Both the position numbers and the translations under genes were made by a program. 64,000 nt of DNA from Wuchereria bancrofti (Eukaryota > Nematoda > Chromadorea > Rhabditida > Onchocercidae): NCBI GenBank assembly GCA_005281725.1, contig SSBO01000012.1, forward strand, positions 5,223,564 through 5,287,563. The letters are read 5' to 3'. Below the pieces are notes generated by a model, which had not been told where the DNA came from, did not search any database, and saw only the letters and a list, made by a program, of their open reading frames with translations. This document shows positions 1 through 12,277 of this stretch, piece after piece. Every line of letters begins with the position of its first letter. The stretch's first letter is position 1.

Positions 1-289
1 AAGAACCGTGCCTAATATTGGCATCTGCAGATGCCACTGAGATCAGATGAGTATTCTGTGCTCAAAACTTGGATTCTGAAGGCTATATACTCACATTCGA
101 ATACAGATTTTTCAAATCAAATCCATATTAATTTATGACAAAAGCAGAAAATAATTTGCCATGTAAAAAATCTGCAATATGCAAATGGAAACCGAATGAT
201 GCACAGATACCCCGACGTAGCAGATGACCGAACAAACCAATATGCAATTAATATATAACTTAACCAACGAAAAAGATATCAAATTATGG

Positions 290-2949
290 CTAAACATTTG
301 ATTCCGGAGTTATTTTTAAGGCAAATTTTGATGTCAACGACTGCTGTTCGGTTAGATTAAAAAAAGGAAATGAATGAAGTGAACAAAGCAACTGTACTCC
401 AGCATCATCATCACGTTCGTGACAACGCAATACAAACACTGTGCCATGCCTAATACCGGCAGATGCTTGCACATTGCATACAATTGACCATTTTGTTTCC
501 CTCACATGTTCCTTAAAAACATTAGTCATTATACATTAACAGGATTAATACAAATCATCCATTCACTGATGCATGCATAATCAAAAGTGCGTTCAGTAGA
601 AAAGTGTTGATGAATGTACAAAACATTTAGCAACAGTTATAAACCAAATTAAAGATTCATTTCCCACATAAAATTTTCAGTTCCGATTAAAAATAATAAA
701 GTTGAACCAAAAAAACTAACTGGAAAAGGAAATTTGGAAGAGAAGAATCTCTGCAAAAAAGTAGCAGCAGTAAAACGAAGTGAGAGACAACGAGCAAGAT
801 GAGCAACAACTTGATCAGCTGTATGACGAGGTTGTTGTCGAGTAAGTTTCAAATACTTATTCAGTGGCCTTGCAATTGCAGAGAACACTGCTTGAGCTGC
901 CCCAAGTGCTTCCATAGGCTCTCCAAAAATCTGTACAAAACCGTGATTATGTGGCTTTGTAAATTAGATAACTCTAACAATTTCAACAGGGCGAAACTTA
1001 AAGAAAAAACCTCCTTCAAAAAGTACACCTTATTTTGATTGTTGGCCGTCACGCTTTGAACACTTGCAAACGCCTCTTCAGTAGTACTAATCAAGCGATA
1101 TTTTCGTTTTTGAACTCGTCGTTCCCACTCTATTATCTCATGGTAACGTTCATTGTGTCCACCAACTCGTCTTTTCGCAGCAGCCTCCATAATTGCACGA
1201 GCGTTAACCTCTGTTATAGTACATTCGTTACCCAAACCTTCGATATCATACATCTTGAAACCACCAGTTGGTTGTGACGCACCTAAACTATTTATTTACA
1301 AATTAAACGAAAGATCTCCTGACATTCACACTTTCCCATCACTGGAAATGCAGTTGTTTCAAAAAGGATGCAGTACTAAGTAATCGTAATAACCATGAGT
1401 GCACTGTGTGAAAATTTTTAGAAAGAGAATTACTGCTATTACAATAGAATTTCTAAGGTCAGCTTGGTACGCTGTACAGAAATTAAATTCCAAGTAATGC
1501 TCATTCTACTTATTACGCCACATTCCACTGGTATTTATAATATTAATGAAGTACAGGAATCCAAATGAATGCCATAAGACGAAGCTTCAACCATATAATC
1601 CAGGAAAAATAATTAAATAATAGAAAATAAAACAAAAACAAGATGCTGAATAGCAAAAAAATGATTTTTTGTATTAGAAATTATCTTAACGGTAGTAACA
1701 GCAAAGTATAACATGAGAATAACTTGCCAGACCGAAAATGCATCGAACCTCCGTTGAACGATTTATCCATATAGGGATTGTAAGACGGGAAAGTAGAATA
1801 ATACATCCTAAGAACGTGGACAGCAGCTTCTTGGATACTCATTAGACCAAGACTAAAAGTTCGACTTTCTCCATCTGGATCTCTTACAACACTAACAATG
1901 AATTCTGGCTTCAATGCTCGCAGCTCCAAAACGATGACCGTAATGTAGTGTAAATAAAGCATTGCATCGAGCAATGAAAGAGCAAAACCGATAATCACAT
2001 TACAACTGCTTTCTTTCTCGAATAATATACGGACAGAATAGAACAACCAGAAGGCAAAAAGAATAAATAAAGCTAAGAGTGTCAATGCAGTACGATGAAA
2101 AAAAAGACGTGGCATATCCGCTGAAGCATGCCGAAAATACATCGCCCAAAGTGCGCCTAATAATAGCATTGTCTTTACTGCCAAATTTAACATCAGACCT
2201 TGGCAGTCAGCACCACACAATACCTGCAGATTTCGAAATCACAGCAAAGCATCTCAAACTGCATCATATGCCAAGGATAGCGCTATTTTAACCTGGTTTA
2301 TTCTGGTATCAATGGCTGCAGTTCTAAAACGATGACCTAATGTAGTTTAAATAAAGCACTGCATCGAGTAATGCATTTTCGGATCAGATATTTCCCTAAC
2401 TTATCAGACTTTTTGACATGAAAAAAAGATTACAGAAAAAAGAACCTCAGGCCAGCCGAATCCAACTTGGTACAAAATAATTGGTAAAACAACCATAAAA
2501 GAAGGAGAAATAAGAGCTACAAATGAAATAAGCGAAGCACTGAAAAGCCAGAATATCCGAGAACATCTCCTGGCAACAACACGTCCAACAGGAGCCACAA
2601 GTGCTCTTTCAGCGAGACCGCTATATGAGTGTTCACTCGTAGTGCCAGTTATGACCGTGGTATTTTCTGCCCAGTTATCATCATCGGCCGTCAGTTTCAT
2701 GCCCTACATGTATAATCATATAAAAATAAAGAAAAAAAAACAAAATTTGAAGGCTGGATATTGGAAAGCGCTTGAAAAATGGAGGCAGCATTTCAAAAAA
2801 AATACCTCACTTGCAGCAGCCGAAAAACTGGGAATGAAGGAGGTACCAACATCCACTGAACCAGCACATCCACGTGATAAATTCCGAATCATTCGTAAGT
2901 TACGATGTGACGAAGAACGTCGCCCCGAGCTCTCTGACACCAAGGACAT
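290..2949 (-). CDS. vang-1: Van Gogh-like planar cell polarity membrane protein (VANGL / VANG-1)
   Basis: Six exons join in frame (2949-2806, 2703-2446, 2223-1728, 1282-1029, 930-721, 511-290) to about 527 residues, close to the usual length of VANGL proteins. Visible family landmarks are an N-terminal DDNWAENTTVITG block, four hydrophobic segments (exons 2 and 3), SYWLFYGVRI-like FAFWLFYSVRILF, the ERRVQKRKYRL basic stretch, YLKLTRQQ, and a C-terminus ending S-N-V, which fits a class I PDZ-binding motif. VANGL proteins sit in the plasma membrane and recruit Prickle and Dishevelled in planar polarity; that role is from the family. The third intron appears to use a GC donor (GCAAGT at 1727-1722), the only choice that keeps the frame. 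The start Met at 2949 lies 15 nt behind a TCTGTAG acceptor, a likely spliced-leader site. The first exon (Ser-rich, SSGRRSSSHR) is the least certain part. Confidence 0.88.
2299..2373 (-). pseudogene. Broken duplicate of vang exon 3 sequence inside a vang intron
   Basis: The stretch repeats 1901-1976 of exon 3 of the Van Gogh-like gene, on the same strand, about 400 bp away. Shared blocks include AAAACGATGACC and AAATAAAGCA. One base is missing inside the copy (ACCTAATG against ACCGTAATG), so the frame breaks and a stop follows. It lies in the intron between exons 2 and 3. I infer a small internal tandem duplication that is not coding now. Confidence 0.75.
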
Positions 2950-3580
2950 GAACGGTTCGCAACCTACAGATGGAATCCACACATGTTTAATAATCTGTGA
3001 TCGAGCAAAAGCAACAAGCATTTACTTATTACTCCGAGAATTGAAAACACAAGTAAGTTAAAACCCAAATAATTCTGAAAATAACACTCACTTTATCGAC
3101 GCATCACGATGAATAAGATAATTGGTGCATTCGTTACTCCTGAAAGAAAGAAAAAGTAACAAGTTCAGAAAACCTTCACAAACCTTCAGAAAAAAGACGC
3201 AACGACAACATGAAGTACTAGAACAATTCAACTTGTCATATTTCTCTTGGTTCACTGTTTTGATTGTTCTGACGGACTTCTGATACATTTAATTGACACA
3301 TCTAGATTGCATAAGGGACCAACATAACAGGAAGAAGAGAATGTTGCGTGAAACATTTCGAAATTTTATATTAGCAAACTTATTATAAACGTCTTCAAAT
3401 ACAAATCAAATGCGGGAATCAGCTTTTAAAAAGAAAATCAAATCTCTTACCTTAGTTGATCCAAACTATGTTTTGAGCTACCTTGAGTTCATTATGGTAC
3501 GAATGATACAAAAAATATTAAGAATACACAACCTGACTTCCTGAAGAACCAAAACTTAGCCACCCACTTACCCTCGTGTG

Positions 3581-3684
3581 TAACGACCAGTACTACCACA
3601 GCCAACACCGTGCTCATTATTCACGGGAGTTAAGCACAGTCTACAAACTCTTGAAGGTTTTGTGATACTGTGACTGGTCCGTTA
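3581..3684 (+). ncRNA. Possible 5S rRNA-like pseudogene or other structured RNA
   Basis: The ends pair: TAACGACCAGT at 3581-3591 can fold with ACTGGTCCGTTA at 3673-3684, with one bulged base. Inside, CGACC at 3584 and AGTTAAGC at 3628 are 44 nt apart, the spacing of the same two blocks in nematode 5S rRNA. The second half (CTTGAAGG, then GTGATACTGTGACTGG) only loosely resembles the 5S box C region and is about 6 nt short. No T-run terminator follows. A degenerate 5S copy is the best guess; chance similarity is possible. Confidence 0.3.
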
Positions 3685-4767
3685 GGAAAAACACTGTCTC
3701 ACATCAACAATATCTCAGAAAACCCACTTGCTCGGTTCGCTGGAACATGAAGCTTAATTGCGAGATGAGACATACAGCAACACATTTGTACATGCTGAAT
3801 GTGAACCGCGATGTCCTGACGTGTGCGACATGACAGGGCCCGGGTATCGTAGTTTAGAAGGGATGACAAGTGATGCGCAGAGTGGCATGTGACAAAACAG
3901 CATGCATCACTAATCGATCCGTACGTAATGGATACGGGAAGGAACTGAAGGCTTGCGGTTGTGTGGAGTGTCTGCATCAAACGATCTTATCAGTTTTGGT
4001 TGTGCCGTTTAAATCAGTAAAATAAACATTGAGGTAAGTATAGACTTATTGGTAATGACATGACACAGTGTTTTCTGTTTGTTGGAGATGATGTTCTAAA
4101 TCTAACTGATGAAGCACTATGTACTGGTCTGGTTATCGTTCACTCAGTAACCCCTTCCATCTGCAATATCGACAGACTTAGGGATGGTACAGGATATGAA
4201 TGTTACAGCGAATCTACACAAAGACAAATAAAGTATTTACTATTAAGGGCTGTTGTATCAGTCGCTGTTTTGGAAAATCAGTCCATATGGGAGGAAGCAG
4301 GAGGCCGGGTGTATCATCCTGGAACCTTCCATATCTCACTACCGATTTGTCTTTTTCTCCTTTTCATGCAAGAAATACAACATCTCTCGCAATACTTTGT
4401 AGATTGGACTGCGAGTGTACTGATGTTTTTTTGGTTATTATTCACTCTCTAGTTTTTTGCCGATTCTAGTATTTAATGTGCAGTTTACTGAATTCATAGA
4501 TTTGCTAGTATGATCGAGAGGCTAGTTTGCTGCAACTAGCTACTGTATGGTTCGTTGTTGTGTTCTGGAACTCCTTTCTTGATAATACATATTCGAACTT
4601 CATCGTAAAATAAATTTCGAACATTTAGTACCTATCTGGGCTATGTATCTGTCGTGGCCGTCAGCCTTTTTTTCAACATTCACTATACACCATCCTTTGT
4701 GAGAAATACTTTCATCGGTACAAACGGTTCTGATTGCTACCACTGACTTGGAGCGAATTCTGCGAAT

Positions 4768-4778
4768 ACTGTCTACAG
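4768..4778 (+). promoter_or_regulatory. Likely spliced-leader trans-splice acceptor for the palmitoyltransferase
   Basis: The sequence CTGTCTACAG ends at 4778, 18 nt before the chosen start codon at 4797, and no matching donor is evident upstream. In nematodes this is the usual place where the SL exon is joined. It is one reason for choosing 4797 as the start rather than an upstream non-ATG codon. Confidence 0.5.
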
Positions 4779-4796
4779 CTCAACACGAACGACTTG

Positions 4797-7700
4797 ATGG
4801 ATGCACGGCAAGCTGCGCAATTTGGTAATGTATCAAGACTGCAGGAGTTATTAGCTTCTGGAGAATGTACACCGGATACGCTGGATGCTGATGACTGCTC
4901 TTTGCTACATTGGGCCGCAATTAATAATCGGTAAATTTTTTTTTTATGTGTGTTTCTGAGTTCTACCAACACATTTCGAATATTGCATATAAGGAGTATT
5001 GCAGTAAATTTTAGTTAAAATTCCTTCAACAGATATTCCGTATAACAAGTTTTATTTTGCGATTTTTTAGCTTACCGATAACTCGAATATTAATCGATCG
5101 TGGTTGCAATGTCAACGCAGTCGGTGGCGTGCTTGCTTCAACACCACTCCACTGGGCAGCACGACACGGCCACACTCATATGGTTGCTCTATTGGTTGCT
5201 CATGGAGCTGATCTTCATCTAAATGATGTTGAAGGTATTTTTAAATTGCTCGTTTCCTGAAATCATCCACTAATATTTTTATTTGTATTTGTCACTATTG
5301 GATATGCTTAATTGAGCGCTGTTTAAAATAGAACACAGAAAATTGAATTTTATAGCCACGTGAACTTTTATTAATGCTCTTTGCAACTGTTGTATAGTCA
5401 GATAGGTAAAATATAATTCAAGAGAAACTTAAGTGCAAGTTTCATGGTACTGTATTGTGGCAGTATCTCAGCTGAGCCAGAAGTACAAATAATAATGCGG
5501 AAACTGTTTTATTAATACCTCAAATTAAGGTACGTCAACTTGACGTTGCAGGTTTTACTCCTCTTCATGTTGCTGTACAGTTTGGAAGAACGTCAACAGC
5601 TGCATATTTGATCGCCGCAGGACAGTCTCCCGATGAAAGGGATGAAACAATGATGACACCGGCAATGTGGGCAGCATATAAGGTTTAAAATAATTCTAAA
5701 AGAAATACTGTTCTAACCTGATGAGGTGTGGTTTCATAAACTGCCTTTGTATTTTTTATTACTCTTAATTTACTTGATTTAGATGACTTGATGTATTGCG
5801 TTTTCAGGTTTTCAGTCGCGATCCTCTACAGATGTTAATAACGATGGGTGCTGATTTGTCTTGTACCGATACAACTTATGCAAATACAGCTTTGCACTGG
5901 GCTGTTATACAGGGCAATCATTCAGCAATTAATGTTCTGATAAAATATAATGCGGAATTAGTGCTTCGCAATCGTGATAATGAAACTCCCCGTGACATTG
6001 CAATACGACGAGGAGATGTCATTAGCGCACGGATTTTGGAAAGGGCTGAACGCAGAAAACGACTGATCTCTTCAACTTTTATCCAATATGTGAAAGAAAA
6101 TGATGTTTGTTCATGAAATTCAACTGTTTATTTTATTTTTTGAACCTTTCCAATTTATTTAATATTTAAACCACCTTTTTCGATTTGGCTATCTTTTATA
6201 GATATTAATATCACGAATAATGTTTTTTCTACCGGTGTGTATTATGGTAGCTGTGGGTTTAATCTTGCACGTTATTTTGTCGTATATGGTCAAAGCTTTA
6301 TTGCTATTATTAGTTGGTGTTTTTGGACGAATTGTTTACAGGTACTTGTTCATACTATTTTTGATCTCAGTTCACAAAAGTTTTCCAAGACAATCGTTTC
6401 AAGAGGCTTGTTTTCAGGTCACTTGCAACAGACCGAAGTTTCTACATCATACCTTTAGGCGCAGCAATTGCGTCAAAGATTGTTTTGGCAGTAACTTGGC
6501 TACTCTATCTGCATGCCTTTGCCGGGTGGTATTGGCAAATTAGTTTCTTCATATTTGTAACACTTGCACCAGTATTATTTTTATGGATTGTTTTTTCCGA
6601 TCCTGGTATCATCACCGTATCTCATAAAGTGACTGCTTTGGCGCACATTTTCTCCCATAATTTTTCAGAAATTGTTTTGGACAATCTGTAGATTTCTTTA
6701 TTTTAACTGTTTCAGCATAAATACTATTTTTCTGAAAATTTGAGTTTTTTTTTTATTTTTTATACTTGGTAGAATATTAAATGGAATATATCGTCAAAAT
6801 CGTATTCGAAACTCAATTGTTACATCCTCATTTCGAATTTCCACCTTGTGACATTTCAAAACTGTTGTTGATATTGGTTTTTTGGTCTTCGAAACTCGGT
6901 AGGTCTATTTATATTGTACTTCCAGGAACGGTGCGAAATGATACGTGATATGTGGGAAAAAGAAAGCCAACAAGCAGTCTCATTTTGTAGCACATGCTTA
7001 TTAAAAAGGCCACCAAGGTCAAAGCATTGCTCAGTGTGTGATCGCTGCGTCAAAAGGTTATTTTTGTTTAGTTACGGTCCGTACGGAGATGAGGCAAAGT
7101 TCTGCTTCAAGGAAACAAGACTGTTCCTTTTCTTTTCCATTTTATCCTGAATACTGTTCATATACCCTGTCCTTTTGATAGTTGCTGATTTCTTTACATG
7201 AAATGTAGATAATTTTTCTCAGTTTCTTAGCACTTAGTCTTTCCCAGCTTGCTAGATTCAGATGCGTGTTCTTTGGTATAACGCTGTGATTTCGTCCCCG
7301 ATTCTTGACTTTTTGCTTGTGAATTAAGTCTTGAACACAAAATGCGGAGAGTCTGCTGTTGTTACGGCTGTTGATTATAGAGACCATACTTCCATTTCAT
7401 TTTGAACCGTTACAAAAGGCAAGGTTATCTTCGAAATTTTTTATAAAAAACCGAAATGGAATCGCTCACGACGTCAGCATTTTCCACTGGAATACAGTAG
7501 CAACCTTGACCTCGTTCATTTTGTTATATCAAACTTCACTGTTGTCAAGAAATTGCAGATTTGATCACCACTGTCCTTGGGTCCTGAATTGCATTGGAGA
7601 AAAAAATCATTTGCACTTTGTTTTTTATCTCGGTATTGTGATTGCTTCTTCACTACAGTTTCTCGTCGCAACTTTCCATTGTAAGCTGTCTTATTTCAAC

Positions 7701-7851
7701 ATGCTTAACAGACTTTTCATATTCCGAATTAAAGCTACTTGGACTATACGAACCTTATCAACTCATGGACTGGACGAAATATAAGGAATATCGACTTTCC
7801 CCAGCACTCAAACAATACGAACAAACGATAGCGGTGCACGATACTGAATGA
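4797..7851 (+). CDS. Ankyrin-repeat DHHC palmitoyltransferase, HIP14/ZDHHC17-like, internally shortened
   Basis: Nine exons (4797-4930, 5071-5234, 5552-5682, 5808-6104, 6202-6341, 6418-6616, 6926-7056, 7559-7680, 7712-7851) join in frame to about 485 residues. Ankyrin repeats fill residues 1-230 ([52 protein letters not shown]). Hydrophobic segments follow, then SDPGIIT and a full cysteine-rich domain: C-x2-C, HC-x2-C-x2-C, D-H-H-C-P-W and the N of GEKNH. This family transfers palmitate from CoA to cysteines of target proteins at Golgi membranes; Cys of DHHC is the acyl carrier. After the DHHC domain only one membrane segment is found, then a tail with [12 protein letters not shown] that matches the extreme C-terminus of ZDHHC17 (GLF-x-P ... 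DWT). The last two membrane segments and the TTxE-type motif between them are not found. The final intron would be only 31 nt (7681-7711). Confidence 0.85.
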
Positions 7852-9127
7852 CATCCTTCTAGCAATTCCAAAGAATGCATTGTCACTATCCCTATTAGTT
7901 TTTTAGCCATAAGACAATAGAACGTTGTATGCTAAACATTTTATCGATTAAGTAATCGAGAAGCCAAGACATGGAACTCTGATGTAGTCACTGAACTAGA
8001 GTGCAGCATGCGTAGAAATTAGCAATGAAACACCTTCTACATATTTCAATTTAGAAGCCGGTGTTAAACGTTATTTTTACAAATCACAAACGTTTCGAAA
8101 AATCTCAAACGAACTGTCCGTAAAATTCATATGAAACCCAATGCATTCAATTTTTATATGATACAAATCAAGATAAACATGAATGTTTCAAGAGTTTGTG
8201 ATTAATTACATGATTTTAAGATTGGCGCGATTCATGTGGTGAGATCTCTCAAGCAAATATTACATACTGTAATCCCTGGGTGACCTATGTCTTTGTTATA
8301 GCTCTCTATCATTTTATATGGACAAGTGCGATGTTTATATTTCAAATGTATCAGGTGAGAGCAAACTTATTAAGCATATGAAGAATTACATGTTTCACTT
8401 CATTCTGTTAGATTGCGGAATTACTTATGAATACCTGCAACTGCTTTAAATGTAACAAGTCTTCCACGAACCGCGAGGCAATGTTTTGTACTCCATACTT
8501 CAGTTTGTAGTTTGATGAGAGGCATAATTGAGGTCAGTATTTTTTTCCTTTCAAGGGAAAGATGCGAACAAATATGAACGTAGACACCCTGTTCAAAGCT
8601 TATAAAAGTCCACAAATTGCAGATACTCTGCGAAATGACAACAAACGAAAGACTTAACGCTTATAGATATGAACATTTTCACTCAACCAATGACCACTTA
8701 AGAATAAAGAGCCCGTTTTCGTGAGTGATTTAGTATGAATTTGGTTCAGAAAGAAACGTTACAAAACTTCGTACAATTAAGAATCTATTAATTCTGAAAA
8801 AAGAGTAAGGAAAAAAAGCAAAGCATGGAATGTGAACCAATATGGCAGCAATTTTATAACTCCTGTTATTTCAGGAAAGGAATGCTACAGAATTTATACA
8901 ACTTCTGTTGCGGAGGTGCCATTGCTTCTTGCGAAGAAGAGAATCAGTTAGATTAGTTATAGTTGTCAGCATTTCGATTGAACTTTTGTATATAACAGTG
9001 GCAGTTTTGTTGTTAGTATTAGTGACTACATTTACAAGAACAAAATCAAAAAACAGGATACTCAACGAAGACAAACTAGCATAACCAAACTAGCATAACA
9101 TGTGCATGTTGCCTGTTAATTGTCTTC
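7852..9127. other. Intergenic region between two converging genes
   Basis: The palmitoyltransferase ends here on the plus strand and ARL1 ends here on the minus strand, so the stretch holds two 3' flanks. I see no supported exon, RNA gene or repeat. Confidence 0.5.
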
Positions 9128-10652
<1,525 letters not shown>

Positions 10653-12277
10653 CAGTGGAAGCAAATTTCAAGCAATCTGAAATTCGTTCGGCTATGAAAG
10701 GTTCAATATTATGTGGTATCAAGGTTGGCAAATACCAACGACTACCATAATTTTAAATAAAATGTAGGAGACTTTCGAAAACCTCAAATAAAACGGTCAA
10801 CAAATTACCAACCAAGCAGTTTACGAAAACAAATGCTCTTCACATTGCAATCCCTTCAAGTTATAAAAATCTGGCAGACACTGTAATCACCCAGCTTACT
10901 TCTGAGTTTTTCCTTTAGTTTCTACGTATAATACAAAATACCACGCTATTTTTACATCGGACCGAAGCCAAACTTTCGCAAAATCTGTCCTTTCCGACAT
11001 GTAACCAGCCAGCAACTTAAAACCGAACAAACCCTACCCTAGCCCACATCACCCGGTTTATCATACTTTCATGCGGCCCTGGCAGCATAGACTCAATCCA
11101 TATCGGAGAATATGATCGTCTGTGAGGGAATACAGACAGGAACTAACGTTTTCAAAGTGCACTCCATGTGGTAAAGAGACCCGATTTCAGCTTGCACGTC
11201 CGAATGGCCTCTGCCCTAACGGTTTCCAGACTTGCTTTAAATGTGTGTTTCAGCATTAGTCAGTCACCCCTTATGCATCATACTATAATTCTCAAAATGG
11301 ATTCCATAGCCAGTCACAGAAAGCGACATCTCCCGTCATTTGTCTGTAATTTTGAAAGGATGCAAATTTCTATCTCTGTGCAGTGCTGCTTATTAAATTA
11401 TTTTCTCGTAAAATGTAAAGCGTTGATGGTGTAACTTCAGTTTCTGGAACTCCTAACAATAAGTTACAGCTTAATAAGCACTGTTATATATAAATAAGCT
11501 GCAGTTCATTGGTTGTTTAACGAACGCTCAGCACTTCTTGGCCTCCACTCACCTTCAAAACCAGAAAAGTACACACTTCTGAGCAGGTCCAGCAGTTGAA
11601 CATTGGGCTACAAGTACAATAAAAGTATCGTGCAAGCCGTTTCATTCTGTATATACCCTAACGTATCTCATGCAAATTCACGCAGTTTATCTTCCAAAAT
11701 CGATATGACTGTCATGTCCAATCAATGCACTTCCGTCAAAGTATCAGTGCTGAGCACATTTACATCACAGTATTGAATAAAAATACTGAATGCATTAATA
11801 CTGTGCTTTCCATAATAATACTTATTAAAACATCATTCGTAATGTGTTCCTTTCAGAGCTATGACTATCCTTCTGTAAGTAATTAGTTGTAAATGATATT
11901 TAAACAAAGCAGGAAAAAAGAAAAAAACGTGTTGGAGCATTTATCAAAGTCTGAGCAAAAATAATCGTTCCGTAATAAAACGGATTTTACAAACTTTTGC
12001 TTGCTATGCATGCAGTGTCTTTTCTCTTCCTTTCCTCCTTTTCAGCAGTATATACAAAATCATCATTTTTATAAACGTAACTACAGATTATGAAATCCCA
12101 CCAAGTGATTTTTCTACAGATTCTGGGTGATGGAGGTGTACCAAACTAAAGAACTGTTTGCTTGATTTCTTATTACACTGAAGTTTCCTCCTGATAAACG
12201 TGAGTTAAGAGGACAGAGAATGCCACTAACATAAACATTCCGGTAACAATATGAATAGATGGTATAACGGAAACTAA
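10653..12277. other. Intergenic region between ARL1 and Rab genes
   Basis: This is the 5' flank of ARL1 and the 3' flank of the Rab gene. No supported coding exon is seen on either strand. A further 3' exon of the Rab gene could lie near 12100-12230. Confidence 0.45.

Larger units (their letters stand above)
2950..4778. other. Intergenic region between vang and the palmitoyltransferase gene
   Basis: The two flanking genes point away from each other, so both promoters should lie here. Apart from the possible 5S-like element at 3581-3684 I see no supported gene. The longest open stretch (4060-4452, plus strand) has no recognisable domain and no compelling splice context. Confidence 0.5.

Noticed and set aside
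4060..4452. 130-codon open frame on the plus strand as a separate gene or 5' exon of the palmitoyltransferase
   Set aside because: No domain, atypical composition, and no donor in phase with the ankyrin exon; a better start with a trans-splice acceptor exists at 4797.
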